Assembly (NCBI GenBank): GCA_016927755.1
Contig: JAFGLZ010000079.1
Coordinates: forward strand, 1-36,299
Origin: Phycisphaerae bacterium
GTDB lineage: Bacteria > Planctomycetota > Phycisphaerae > UBA1845 > JAFGLZ01
Length of the DNA stretch: 36,299 nucleotides
Direction of reading: 5' to 3'
Shown: in pieces, positions 15,770 to 24,410 of the stretch
Layout: each line of letters begins with the position of its first letter
How positions within the stretch are numbered: position 1 is the stretch's first letter
Notes under the pieces: generated by a model
Database searches by the model: none
What the model saw: only the letters and a program-made list of their open reading frames with translations
Told to the model about the DNA's origin: nothing
Program-made: the position numbers and the translations under genes

Positions 15770-16828
15770 ATGGGTATTCAGAAGCAGCCATTTGCCAAGA
15801 CACCCCACGGGCAAGTCGTCGATCTGTACACGCTCACCAACGCCGGCGGCGTCCGGGCCAGAATCATGACCTACGGCGGAACGATCGTCTCGCTCGAGGT
15901 GCCCGACCGTGAAGGAAAGCTCGGCGACGTCGTCCTCGGCTTCGACACCCTCGCAGAGTACATCAAGGACAGCCCGCACTTCGGATGCGTCTGCGGGCGC
16001 TTCGCCAACCGAATCGCCAAGGGCCGGTTCACACTCGACGGCGTCGAGTACAAGCTCGCCACCAACAACGGTCCCAACCACCTCCACGGCGGTATCAAGG
16101 GCTTCGACAAGGCCGTCTGGAAGACCGAGCCCGTCGAGAAATCCGGAGCGGCCGGCGTCAGGATGACCTACACCAGCGCCGACGGCGAGGAGGGATACCC
16201 CGGCGCCCTAACGTGCAAGATGACCTACACGCTGACCTATGACAACGAGCTCCGCATCGACTACCAGGCTCGAACCGACAAGCCCACCCCCCTGAACCTC
16301 ACCAACCACACCTACTTCAACCTCGCCGGCGCCGGCACCGGAGATATCAACAACCACGAGCTGATGATCAATGCCGACCGCTTCACCCCCACCGACGCCA
16401 CGCAGATCCCCACCGGCGAGCTACGCCCCGTCGAGGGCACGCCAATGGACTTCCGGAAGCCAACGCCCATCGGCGCGCGCATCGACGCCGACGACGAGCA
16501 GCTCCGCACAGGCAGCGGTTACGACCACAACTGGGTGCTAAACTCCGCCGACGGATCCCTCGCCCTGGCCGCCGAGGTCTATGAGCCCACGACTGGCCGC
16601 GTCATGCGAACCTACACAACCGAACCCGGCGTACAGCTCTACACCGCCAACCACCTCGACGGCCACCACGTCGGCAAAGCAGGCAAGCGATACGGTAGAC
16701 GCGGCGCCCTATGCCTCGAGACCCAGCACTTCCCCGACTCGCCCAACAAACCCGACTTCCCCTCAACCATCCTCCGCCCCGGCCAGACATACGCGCAAAC
16801 AACCGTCTACGCCTTCGCAACGCGATAG
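15770..16828 (+). CDS. galM: Aldose 1-epimerase (mutarotase)
   Basis: The 352-residue cytoplasmic enzyme interconverts alpha and beta anomers of hexoses such as galactose or glucose. Family landmarks are in order: GRFANRI at about 77-82, NHLHGG at 103-108, and NLTNHTYFNLAG with the catalytic acid H180. YDHNWV at about 251 and LETQHFPDSPN with the catalytic base E317 complete the set. The length is normal for the family and no signal peptide is present. GAGGAGG stands about 11 bases before the ATG at 15770. A longer frame starts at 15710 but adds sequence unlike the family. The next base after its stop begins a dispersed repeat. Confidence 0.95.
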   Translation: MGIQKQPFAKTPHGQVVDLYTLTNAGGVRARIMTYGGTIVSLEVPDREGKLGDVVLGFDTLAEYIKDSPHFGCVCGRFANRIAKGRFTLDGVEYKLATNNGPNHLHGGIKGFDKAVWKTEPVEKSGAAGVRMTYTSADGEEGYPGALTCKMTYTLTYDNELRIDYQARTDKPTPLNLTNHTYFNLAGAGTGDINNHELMINADRFTPTDATQIPTGELRPVEGTPMDFRKPTPIGARIDADDEQLRTGSGYDHNWVLNSADGSLALAAEVYEPTTGRVMRTYTTEPGVQLYTANHLDGHHVGKAGKRYGRRGALCLETQHFPDSPNKPDFPSTILRPGQTYAQTTVYAFATR

Positions 16829-17040
16829 TGCCCTTCTCCGTCAGAGAGTCTCGCTACGGGTGGCATGGGTCCGCACGGCCAGCCCATGCTGACCGAACAA
16901 CCGATGGGTAAGCGGGATGCACCCTTCCGAATCAGCGCGGCGTCCCGCGGACCCGTGTTTCGTTCCATGCCAGAAAGACCATCTGACGCTCACCCATGCC
17001 TCCCCGAATCTGACGCGAAACCCGCTCACCGAAACGACGC
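16829..17040. repeat. Dispersed repeat, copy A (about 200 bp)
   Basis: This stretch aligns over most of its length with 25449-25660, with blocks such as catgggtccgcac, gaccgaacaa, gaatcagcgcgg, cgcggacccgtg and ttcgttccatg in the same order. It begins directly at the galM stop codon. It contains a hairpin gcatggg/cccatgc at about 16863-16889. The outer blocks gggtccgc and gcggaccc are inverted to one another. No protein product is evident. Confidence 0.75.
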
Positions 17041-17098
17041 GAGCACTCGCGGAAACGCCCAAGCAAGAAGGGAAAACGCCCCCCGCGACAAAAGACAA

Positions 17099-17129
17099 TC
17101 CCGCGGCCGACACAAAGCCGGCCGCGGGA
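17099..17129 (-). terminator. Intrinsic terminator of the Hsp20 gene
   Basis: An 11-bp stem (tcccgcggccg, 17099-17109, with its complement at 17119-17129) is followed on the minus strand by TTGTCTTTTGTC. It lies 34 bases past the Hsp20 stop codon. Confidence 0.85.
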
Positions 17130-17162
17130 CCTAGGGCAGGAGGAGGAATCTGGATGTTTCGC

Positions 17163-17630
17163 TTACGCCTCGCCGGGCACGCCGTCCGTCACGTCGATCT
17201 TCCTCGGCTTGCTCGCCTCGGCCTTCTTCAGCGTGATCGTCAAGACACCGTCCTTCAGTATCGCCTCGACCTCGCCACTTCCGACCGATTCCGGCAACCT
17301 GAATCGACGTTCGAGCCTGTCGAAACGCCGCTCGCGAACGTGGTAATGCTCGTCCTTCCGCTCGGATTCGCCCTTCCGATCACCGCTGATCGTCAGCACG
17401 CCGTCCTCGACCGAGATGTCGAGCTCGTCCTTCTGAAATCCCGGCACGTCGGCCGCCAAGTAGACGTTGTGCTCGTCCTCCCAGGCGTCCACGCGATAAG
17501 GCGCAAAGGCCTTCTCGCCCGTTCCAAGAAGCTGATCGAACGCACGTCCTACATCCGCGCCCCATCGATCAACCCACACGGAGCGGCCAGGCCTCAGAGA
17601 CCAATTGGGTCGAAACAAAACGGGTAGCAT
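17163..17630 (-). CDS. Small heat shock protein, Hsp20/alpha-crystallin family
   Basis: The protein has 155 residues, the usual size. The alpha-crystallin domain spans about residues 45-140. It includes VYLAADVPGFQKDELDISVEDGVLTISGDRK and the family signature near the end, ILKDGVLTITLKK. A C-terminal KIDV can serve as the IxI/V oligomerisation motif. Such proteins hold unfolding proteins for DnaK/ClpB. AAAGGAG seven bases before the ATG is the ribosome binding site. It is divergent from the FAH-family gene and ends in its own terminator, so it is a single-gene unit. Confidence 0.95.
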   Translation of the reverse strand: MLPVLFRPNWSLRPGRSVWVDRWGADVGRAFDQLLGTGEKAFAPYRVDAWEDEHNVYLAADVPGFQKDELDISVEDGVLTISGDRKGESERKDEHYHVRERRFDRLERRFRLPESVGSGEVEAILKDGVLTITLKKAEASKPRKIDVTDGVPGEA

Positions 17631-17656
17631 CGCACTGCTCCTTTCTTCATATCACC

Positions 17657-17674
17657 TCGCGCCTCGCGGCGCGA
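17657..17674 (-). promoter_or_regulatory. GC-rich hairpin in the Hsp20 leader
   Basis: CGCGCC-GCGA-GGCGCG forms a 6-bp stem with a GCGA loop between the presumed promoter and the AAAGGAG site. It could shape the leader, but it does not cover the ribosome binding site and does not match a ROSE-type thermometer. Confidence 0.35.
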
Positions 17675-17683
17675 ATATCGCCA

Positions 17684-17690
17684 TTTCAAG
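17684..17690 (-). promoter_or_regulatory. CTTGAAA, sigma-32-like -35 element for Hsp20
   Basis: CTTGAAA on the minus strand equals the sigma-32 -35 consensus and lies about 55 bases before the Hsp20 start. A matching -10 (CCCCATNT type) is not clear. No CIRCE element is visible. Confidence 0.35.
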
Positions 17691-17700
17691 ACCGCACGAT

Positions 17701-18000
17701 TGCGGCTCACAAGACATAAGCATCCGGCGTGCCAACACACAGTCATCACCATAACCAATTGAACACAAAAAACTTATCGAGAGCATGGCATCCCCGAGCC
17801 CCTCCGTCGAATTGCCAGATTGGCACGCCGCCCAACACAGCGACCCCCGCAATCCCTTGCACATCAATCAGTTGCAGACTGCCATGCCGTAACCGAACCT
17901 CCCCCCACATCCACCCCTCGCCGGCCGTCGACCCGTGTAAATCCGCGCCAAGCTCGTTACACTTGTCCCCGTTCGAGTTCTCGAAGGAACCGCGCCGATC
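17701..18000. other. Intergenic stretch upstream of the FAH-family gene
   Basis: This divergent region of about 300 bases has lower GC at 17700-17790 and must carry the promoter for the gene at 18024. I find no convincing hexamer pair and no gene. Confidence 0.45.
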
Positions 18001-18023
18001 AGAGACTGGAGGAATCGCACACA

Positions 18024-18923
18024 ATGAAGCTGATCACGTTCTCTCGACCCGACGGGACCCAGACCGCCGGCGTCGTCCGAGATGGCAAGGTCATCGACGT
18101 GGCCAAGGCGGCGCCGAATCTGCCCCACACCGTTCGTGGACTGATCGAGGCCGGCGCCCTGCCTTCCCTCGCCGAAGCCGCCAACCGGGCCGACCTCGCT
18201 GCCGCGCCCGATCTCGAGACGGTCACTCTATGCGCGCCCCTGCCCAACCCCGGCAAGATCGTCTGCCTCGCCGGCAACTATCAGGAACACATCCGAGAAG
18301 GCGGCGGCACGGAAAAGGACAAAGCCAAGTCCCCCCCGCACCTGTTCATGAAGCCGACCACCACGATCCTGGCCCCAGGCGCAGCCACCCCCTATCCGAA
18401 AGTCACCGATCAGCTCGACCACGAGATCGAGCTCGGCGTCGTCATCGGACGCTCGGCCAAGGAGGTCACCGTCGACCAGGCCGCCGACTGCGTCGCCGGC
18501 TACATGATCTGCAACGACGTCTCCTCCCGACGACTCGTCGGGCTGACCACGTCCGACCGAACCAAGAGCGAGCGCGAGGCCTTCTTCGACTGGCTGACCG
18601 GCAAGTGGCAAGACGGCGCCCTGCCCATGGGACCCTATCTCGTCACACCCGACGAGATCCCCGACGTCCACGCCCTGACCATGACCCTCACCGTCAACGG
18701 CGAGGCCCGCCAACAAGGGTCCACCGGCCAGATGATCCACACCGTCCCCGAGATCGTCGCCTTCGCCTCCAGACTCATGACGCTCGAGCCGGCAGACATC
18801 ATCAGCACCGGAACCCCCGCCGGGGTCGGAAGCTCCACCGGAAAGTTCCTGCATCCCGGTGACCGCATCGAGTGCACGATCGAGGGATTGGGTCGGCTGG
18901 TCAGCACGATCGCCACGTCCTGA
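18024..18923 (+). CDS. Fumarylacetoacetate hydrolase (FAH) family protein
   Basis: The 299-residue protein has a small N-terminal domain (to about residue 75) and the FAH domain. LAGNYQEHIREGG and HLFMKPTTTILAPG are typical. The metal ligands are expected in DHEIELGVVIG (ExE) and MICNDVSSR (D). STGTPAGVG near residue 260 is also conserved. FAH enzymes hydrolyse or decarboxylate beta-diketo acids in aromatic and sugar-acid catabolism, for example 2-keto-3-deoxy-L-fuconate or acylpyruvate substrates. The exact substrate cannot be told. GGAGGA stands 10 bases before the ATG at 18024. It precedes the glycosyltransferase by 28 bases. Confidence 0.9.
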   Translation: MKLITFSRPDGTQTAGVVRDGKVIDVAKAAPNLPHTVRGLIEAGALPSLAEAANRADLAAAPDLETVTLCAPLPNPGKIVCLAGNYQEHIREGGGTEKDKAKSPPHLFMKPTTTILAPGAATPYPKVTDQLDHEIELGVVIGRSAKEVTVDQAADCVAGYMICNDVSSRRLVGLTTSDRTKSEREAFFDWLTGKWQDGALPMGPYLVTPDEIPDVHALTMTLTVNGEARQQGSTGQMIHTVPEIVAFASRLMTLEPADIISTGTPAGVGSSTGKFLHPGDRIECTIEGLGRLVSTIATS

Positions 18924-18951
18924 CAGCCGTCTGCCCGTAAACGAGCCGCCC

Positions 18952-20742
18952 ATGACCCACGCGACCGAGCCAGATCAGCCCAAGCCTTCCCAAGAGGCAA
19001 CCTCCGCGCCCAAACCCGCCAAGCCCCCGGCCGACGCCACCGACGACGCCCTCCTCGCCTCGCCCGAACGGTTCGACCGCGCGGACCGAATGATGATGGC
19101 CGGGCTCATGATCCTCGGCGCCGTCCTGCTCCTGCCCAACCTCGGTGATCGCTGCCTCTGGCAGGACGAGGCCGAGTGCGCCCTCGTCGCCAAGGGCGTC
19201 CTAAGGACCGGCCTGCCGATCGCCTGGGACGGACGATGCTTCGTCACCGGCGCCTACGGCGTCGAGCTCAACGACTCGTTCCTCTGGGCGTGGACCCCCT
19301 GGGCCATGCACTATCTCGCCGCCCTCGGCATGCTGATCCTCGGCCCAACCTCCTTGGGCGCTCGATTGCCCTTCGCACTGCTCGGTTGCGTCTCCATCGG
19401 GCTCACGTATCTCGTCGCAAGACGCCTGCTTCGAGACCGCTGGGCCTCGTGCCTATCGGCCGTGCTCCTGCTCACCTCCGTCCAATACATGCTCCTCATG
19501 CGGCAATGCCGATACTACGCCATACTCCCGGTCGCCGCCCTCCTGGCGATCTGGGGGTACGCCGACCTGCCCCGCCGTCGCGGAACGATCGTGCTGATTC
19601 TGGGCATGGTCCTGCTCTTCCACGCCAACTACGTCACCTTCGCCTGCGTCGCCGTCGGAATGGCCGCCCACGCCGCAATCTGGAGACGCCGCCGCGACAC
19701 CTGGCTCCGCTTGATCCTCGCCGCCCTCGTAACCGCCGCCCTCACGCTGCCCTGGTTCTTCGGAATGGGTCTGCACCACGCCCTCGGCACCAGCCAGACC
19801 GTCGGCTATCAGCACCAGACCGCCGGCCACTCGTTCCTCAAGCTCCTATTCGTGATGAACCAGTTCGTCTGCCCCGCCGTGGTGGCCCTCGCGCTGGCCG
19901 CCGCCGCCATCCTGGGACGCCTCCGCGTCCGCGGCGCCTACGCCCTCGTCCTCTGCATGGCCGTCCCCGTCATGATCCTTATCCCCGTGTTCCTCTGGGC
20001 GGGTCCGCGCTATCTCGTGCACATGCTCCCCCTCGGATCGATCGTCGTGGCCGCCGCCCTGAGAGAGATCTACCTCCGCAATGACGTGGCCGGAAACATC
20101 GGCGCCGTCGTCGCCGGCGTGACGAACCTCCTCCCCGCCGTCGCATGCGCCCTATTTCCCGCCGCCGTCGGAGCCAACCAACTCGACGGAGACTACGCCA
20201 CCGGCCCCGCGACGCTTCGACAGGCCATGCTCAAGAGCGAGTGGGCCGGCTACGTCAACGAGCTGAGACAACCCTTCTACGGGCCCAACGAAGCGATCAC
20301 GCGCGCCTTGAGCGACAGCGCCGACCCGAACGCCGTCGTCTACGCTCCCTACGGACAACTGCCCATCATGTTTCACACAGGACGCCCGTGCGCGGGCATG
20401 CTCAAGCCCGACAGCCGACGACGACCCGGGTGGGACCGGCTCCCTGACTACCTCTTCGATCCCGACCTGGCCGACTGGTATGTCATCCGCCCCGCATGGA
20501 AACCCAAGGAGGGCTACCAGGCCCTCATACATCGCTGGCAGCAGCGGGCCCAGCGCTCCGGCCGCCGACTGACCGTTCACCCACTCCAAGTCACGGATAT
20601 CGGTTGGGGCAATCGCCCGCTTCTGCGGTATCATTACTTCGAGTCGCCAGGGCCAAGCGGCACGCGGGACGTCAGCCTCATCGAGTCCACGCGCATCAAC
20701 GCTCCCGCGACGTCGAGCAGGAACGTTCCCTCTGGAGGTTGA
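18952..20742 (+). CDS. GT39/ArnT-like membrane glycosyltransferase
   Basis: The protein has 596 residues: a Pro-rich N-terminus of about 40 residues, about ten membrane segments to residue 400, and a soluble C-terminal domain. LWQDEAECALVAKGVLRTG, in the first outer loop, carries the Asp-Glu pair used by dolichol- or polyprenyl-phosphate-dependent glycosyltransferases of the GT-C fold (PMT/ArnT). RQCRYYAILPVAALLAIWGY and WAGPRYLVHMLP also fit. It would move a sugar from a lipid phosphate to a surface acceptor, which is unknown. No clear ribosome binding site precedes the ATG at 18952. The lipoprotein gene follows 23 bases later and is likely co-transcribed. Confidence 0.8.
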   Translation: MTHATEPDQPKPSQEATSAPKPAKPPADATDDALLASPERFDRADRMMMAGLMILGAVLLLPNLGDRCLWQDEAECALVAKGVLRTGLPIAWDGRCFVTGAYGVELNDSFLWAWTPWAMHYLAALGMLILGPTSLGARLPFALLGCVSIGLTYLVARRLLRDRWASCLSAVLLLTSVQYMLLMRQCRYYAILPVAALLAIWGYADLPRRRGTIVLILGMVLLFHANYVTFACVAVGMAAHAAIWRRRRDTWLRLILAALVTAALTLPWFFGMGLHHALGTSQTVGYQHQTAGHSFLKLLFVMNQFVCPAVVALALAAAAILGRLRVRGAYALVLCMAVPVMILIPVFLWAGPRYLVHMLPLGSIVVAAALREIYLRNDVAGNIGAVVAGVTNLLPAVACALFPAAVGANQLDGDYATGPATLRQAMLKSEWAGYVNELRQPFYGPNEAITRALSDSADPNAVVYAPYGQLPIMFHTGRPCAGMLKPDSRRRPGWDRLPDYLFDPDLADWYVIRPAWKPKEGYQALIHRWQQRAQRSGRRLTVHPLQVTDIGWGNRPLLRYHYFESPGPSGTRDVSLIESTRINAPATSSRNVPSGG

Positions 20743-20765
20743 AGCCGGCAGCCAAAGCGTCCGCC

Positions 20766-22052
20766 ATGAAACGAGAACGGCCTCCAAGACCTCACGCACG
20801 ATGGGCTCCCCTCGCCGCCGTTGCGCTATCGCTGATCGTCTGCGGGTGTGAGACATTCGACTTTCAGCCCCCCATCCAGCAGAAGCAGGCCGAGCAGCCG
20901 ACGCCCCTCGAAGACGTTTACACCGTCGCCGTCTGGTACTACGTCCGCGGCTACGTCCCCCCCGAACCGGCCCAGGCCCGCGCCACCATGGCGGCCGACT
21001 TCGGACACATCGCGTCACTCGGATTCAACACCATCGTTGCCGACGCCGTCGACGACGACCGCCGTCAAATGCTCCTCGACGTCGCCGAGAGCCAGTCCCT
21101 CCGCGTCATCCTCCCCCACGCCCGAACCGCCGCCTTCATCAAGAACGGGCAATTCGACCCGGCCGTCATGAGCGCGCCCGAACCCGTCGTCAGAGACAAC
21201 CTCCAGCGCATCGGCCGACACCTCGCCCTGGCCATGCACCTGGTCTACGACGTGCCCACCCCTGACGTCCTCGATCGTCTCGCCGAGGTCACCGCCCTCT
21301 ACGAGCGACTCGACCCCGCACACCCCGTCTTTGTCCCGCTCAGTCGGGACGTCCCCGGATACGTCAAACGCGCGAACCTGCCCGTCGTCCTGTGGGACAA
21401 CTTCCCCCTGGCCGAGGACGCCCAGCCCGGCGAGCTGAAAAACCGCCGCTACGACCGACCCGCCACCCATCTCGAAGCCATGACCGAGATCTACGCCGCC
21501 ACCCCACACCGGCGACACTGGATGATGATCCAGGCCGCCGCCATCCCCGGCCGAATGCGAATGCCCACCCCCGCTGAGTGGGACGTCATCTACCTCACCG
21601 CGCTCTCCGCAGGCTTCGTCGACGGCCTCGTCTTCTACCGCTACCACGCCGACAAGACCCCCGACAGCGGACTCGCCGCCGCCAACCGATCCATGCCCCC
21701 CGGCCGAACCGCCGCCGTCAGGAAGATCACAAAGAGGGCGATCAAGTGGGGCCCCCTGCTCAAAGGCCTCGCCCCGACCCCAGGCATCGTCCGGACCAGC
21801 CAGGGCAGACTCCGCCCCACCCTCTTCGTCGGACCCAAACGCTCCTTCCTGCTCGTCTACAACCCGGACGTCGAGACCTTCGGATACGACACCGTCCTTG
21901 TGCCCACCGCCATCCCAGGCCGCGCCGTCGCTCGAGCCGTCAACGTCGACGAGACCGAGAGATACCTCCCCACCGGACCCGGAGACGAGATCCCCATCAA
22001 GCTCCGCCTCCGCCCCGGCGAGGGCAACCTCTTCGAGCTCTTCGCCCCCTGA
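20766..22052 (+). CDS. Putative lipoprotein with glycosidase-like barrel
   Basis: The 428-residue protein begins MKRERPPRPHARWAPLAAVALSLIVCGC, a positively charged stretch, a hydrophobic core and a cysteine in a lipobox-like VCGC. The rest resembles a TIM-barrel glycoside hydrolase or COG-type putative glycosidase: VAVWYYVRGY, IASLGFNTIVADAVDD, RVILPH, HLVYDVPTP, LPVVLWDNFPL, YLTALSAGFVDGLVFYRYH, with a beta-rich C-terminal domain. The exact family is not recognised. It probably sits on the outer face of a membrane. The upstream GGAGG at the glycosyltransferase stop is too far away to serve this ATG, so coupling is uncertain. Confidence 0.65.
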   Translation: MKRERPPRPHARWAPLAAVALSLIVCGCETFDFQPPIQQKQAEQPTPLEDVYTVAVWYYVRGYVPPEPAQARATMAADFGHIASLGFNTIVADAVDDDRRQMLLDVAESQSLRVILPHARTAAFIKNGQFDPAVMSAPEPVVRDNLQRIGRHLALAMHLVYDVPTPDVLDRLAEVTALYERLDPAHPVFVPLSRDVPGYVKRANLPVVLWDNFPLAEDAQPGELKNRRYDRPATHLEAMTEIYAATPHRRHWMMIQAAAIPGRMRMPTPAEWDVIYLTALSAGFVDGLVFYRYHADKTPDSGLAAANRSMPPGRTAAVRKITKRAIKWGPLLKGLAPTPGIVRTSQGRLRPTLFVGPKRSFLLVYNPDVETFGYDTVLVPTAIPGRAVARAVNVDETERYLPTGPGDEIPIKLRLRPGEGNLFELFAP

Positions 22053-22073
22053 CCGCGTCGCTATGCCAAGGGA

Positions 22074-23342
22074 TTATGCTTCCAGAGAATGGATAACCAA
22101 ACCCGTCGCCAGCTTCGGATAGAAGTACGTGCTCTTCTGAGGCATCAGCTCCCCCGCCCGACAAACCTCGCTCATCGCATCCAGTGACGTCGCCGCCGTC
22201 TCGATCAGCAGCCCACCGGTCTCCCGAGCCTTCCGACGCCCCTCCCCCGCGTCCTTGATGTATCGGATCTCCGGCGCCTCCGCCGACCCCAAGGCCGGCC
22301 CGATCACCCTCTCGATCAAGTACCCGTGCAGAAACGCCAGATCCAACCCGTACCAGGCCCGAGTGTGCCCGGGTGCCGCCGCCTCCAGGGCCTTGCGATC
22401 AGTGATCGTTACGTCCCACGCGCGATTCCCCGCCCCGTCGTGTATCCGCAACGAGCCCGGCGCGACATCCCCCGTCGCGTCGCAGGCCGTCGGCGCAAGC
22501 GCAACGGCGCCCGACGATTCGACGGCCGCAATCACTCGATCGACCTCCACGCCCTTCAGGAGCCGATGCGTGGGCAGGATCAGCAGGCCGTCGTCCTCCA
22601 ACGCACACAGCACCATCAGAACGAAATTCGCTGGGTGATCCTCCGATATCGACCCCGACAACTCCTGTCGGTACATCAACGCCGTGCCGTAACGATGGTG
22701 CCCGTCCGCGATAAACACCGGCCGATCGGCCATCGCCTCCACCGCGCGCCCAATGACCTCCTCGTCGTCGACCACCCACACCCGGTTGTCCACCTCGTCC
22801 ACGGACCCCCGAAACGTCGGCGCGCGACCCCCCACGTCCAGAATCCTCGCCACGTCCTTCTCCGAGTCCGGGTACAGCCCGAAGATCGGCGATAGATTGC
22901 ACCGCGTCGCCCGCGCCAGCATCAGGCGGTCCTCCTTCGGACCGCCGAATGTCTGCTCGTGCGGATAGACGCTCCCCCGACCAAACTCCTCCAGACGAAG
23001 CTTGGCAAAGAGCATCTTCCGCGTGATCGCCCGCCCCGCGTGCTCGAACTCCTGATGATAGACGTACAGCGCTGCCCGATCGTCCCGCATCAGCGTCCCG
23101 TCTTCGCGCCACAGTCGCAGCGCATCGGCCGCCTTCTCGTACGCCTCCGGCGGACCGGCGTACCCCGGCGGCATGTGAGGCAAATCCACAACGACGATGT
23201 TGCGCCCATGCCGCGCCACGTACGCCTCGCGGTCCGCCTGGCTCAGCACGTCATACGGCGGCGATAGCGCCGGCGACAGGTCCCCGCCCGGAAACCGCGA
23301 CGGGTCGTATCGGATACCGCGAAATGGGGCGATTCGGGCCAT
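22074..23342 (-). CDS. DUF1015 family protein
   Basis: The 422-residue protein shows the standard DUF1015 blocks. These are the N-terminal MARIAPFRGIRYD and LSPPYDVLSQADREAYVARHGRNIVVVDLP, then YVYHQEF, VYPHEQTFGGPKEDRLML, FIADGHHRYGTALMYR, HRLLKG and a C-terminal FYPKLATGLVIHSL. The ADGHHRY segment is highly conserved. The molecular role is not established, although some members are linked to serine metabolism or kinase-like activity. The length is normal. It is convergent with the lipoprotein gene (21 bases apart) and divergent from rsmG with 65 bases between starts. Confidence 0.93.
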   Translation of the reverse strand: MARIAPFRGIRYDPSRFPGGDLSPALSPPYDVLSQADREAYVARHGRNIVVVDLPHMPPGYAGPPEAYEKAADALRLWREDGTLMRDDRAALYVYHQEFEHAGRAITRKMLFAKLRLEEFGRGSVYPHEQTFGGPKEDRLMLARATRCNLSPIFGLYPDSEKDVARILDVGGRAPTFRGSVDEVDNRVWVVDDEEVIGRAVEAMADRPVFIADGHHRYGTALMYRQELSGSISEDHPANFVLMVLCALEDDGLLILPTHRLLKGVEVDRVIAAVESSGAVALAPTACDATGDVAPGSLRIHDGAGNRAWDVTITDRKALEAAAPGHTRAWYGLDLAFLHGYLIERVIGPALGSAEAPEIRYIKDAGEGRRKARETGGLLIETAATSLDAMSEVCRAGELMPQKSTYFYPKLATGLVIHSLEA

Positions 23343-23394
23343 CTTCTCTACGGGCCTCCTGCCCTGCGCGATGGCGAGGGGCGTCTCAACGGGC

Positions 23395-23400
23395 TATCAT
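23395..23400 (+). promoter_or_regulatory. Possible -10 element TATCAT before rsmG
   Basis: TATCAT in gggctatcatc lies 7 bases before the ATG. With TGGCGA (23372-23377) as -35 the spacing is 17. If used, transcription would begin at or near the start codon, giving a leaderless message. Confidence 0.35.
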
Positions 23401-23407
23401 CACCCGA

Positions 23408-24109
23408 ATGGTCTTTCCTCACGATGACGTCGGTCCTGAGTGTACCGAGTTCACGAACACGCTCCACGCCGCCTGCCGTGAACTGGGCATCTCCCTCGAG
23501 CAGAATCAAACCGCGAGGCTCTGGCAACACTTCACGCTCATGCTCAGCGCGAATCGGCACATCAATCTAACACGGATTACCGCCCCGGCCCAGGCCGCTG
23601 TCAAGCATTATGCCGACTCGCTCGCCCTGCTGACCTGGGCCGAGCAAGCGAGCCCCTCGACCCCCTCCGTCCTCGACGTCGGAACCGGCGCGGGGTTCCC
23701 CGCCGTGCCCCTGGCCGTCTGCAGACCCGCGTGGTCCATCCTCGCCATCGACAGCACCCGCAAGAAGACCGACTTCCTCGCCGCCGCCGCCGCGACCCTC
23801 GATCTCCAGCGACTCGCCGTCCGACACGTCCGCGCCAGAGAGCTCGCCGGCCAGACCGACCCCTTCGACCTCGTCCTCTGCCGCGCCGTCGGAGGCGTCA
23901 TCGACTGTCTTCGCGAGACCCGACGCCTCCTCCCCCCCGGTGGAAACCTCGTCCTCTACGCCACGCCACGCGCCGCCCACGACCTGACCCCCGCCAAGCA
24001 GCGACAGATCGAGCGGCTCGGCTTCGACCCAGCCCACCGTCACCCCTATCGACTCATCGCTCCCGGAGAAGAAATCGAACGCGAGCTGCTGATCTGGCGG
24101 CGACACTAA
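23408..24109 (+). CDS. rsmG: 16S rRNA (guanine(527)-N7)-methyltransferase RsmG
   Basis: The 233-residue methyltransferase uses S-adenosylmethionine to methylate G527 of 16S rRNA. Visible landmarks are NRHINLTRI at about residues 52-60, HYADSLALL at about 71, VLDVGTGAGFPAVPLAV (SAM-binding loop, about 90-106), IDSTRKKTDFL and LVLCRAV. The length is typical. No ribosome binding site is seen before the ATG at 23408, and a -10-like TATCAT lies right in front, so leaderless translation is possible. It stands alone here, not in the usual mnmG-rsmG-parA context. Confidence 0.93.
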   Translation: MVFPHDDVGPECTEFTNTLHAACRELGISLEQNQTARLWQHFTLMLSANRHINLTRITAPAQAAVKHYADSLALLTWAEQASPSTPSVLDVGTGAGFPAVPLAVCRPAWSILAIDSTRKKTDFLAAAAATLDLQRLAVRHVRARELAGQTDPFDLVLCRAVGGVIDCLRETRRLLPPGGNLVLYATPRAAHDLTPAKQRQIERLGFDPAHRHPYRLIAPGEEIERELLIWRRH

Positions 24110-24223
24110 CCCGCCGCCCGTCACGTTGGGATGCATCCTGATTGTGGCTGCGTCTGTAAGGCCTTGTCGATCTCACATCGACCTCCGCGGCAGACGGTTC
24201 GGGCTGCCAAGCCGCGCGTCTTT

Positions 24224-24305
24224 GGTCCCGGAGGGACCATGTGAAAATTGCCCAGGACTTCAGTCCTGGGAAGGCCTGCGTGCAGGCGACTCAGTCGCGT
24301 AGCGA
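24224..24305. repeat. Cluster of five consecutive short hairpins
   Basis: Within about 80 bases five inverted repeats follow one another: ggtccc/gggacc (24224-24238), cccaggact/agtcctggg (24251-24270), cctgc/gcagg (24275-24286), gcgac/gtcgc (24286-24298) and tcgc/gcga (24295-24305). All have two- or three-base loops. It looks like a composite mobile hairpin repeat or a structured RNA. There is no coding sequence. Confidence 0.8.
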
Positions 24306-24410
24306 CGGCTGAAGTCCGGCGAATCCTTCAGAGATACCAGGACAAGGCCACTGGTCTGGAGGCAGCGGTAGCTCACTTGAGCCGTCGCCACGATTTGATG
24401 GATGCCCCCA
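24306..24410. other. Remainder of the rsmG-permease spacer
   Basis: Nothing recognisable lies between the hairpin cluster and the permease stop codon. Confidence 0.4.

Noticed and set aside
17640..17700. ROSE-type RNA thermometer or CIRCE operator before Hsp20
   Set aside because: The hairpin does not pair with the AAAGGAG site, and no TTAGCACTC/GAGTGCTAA inverted repeat is present.
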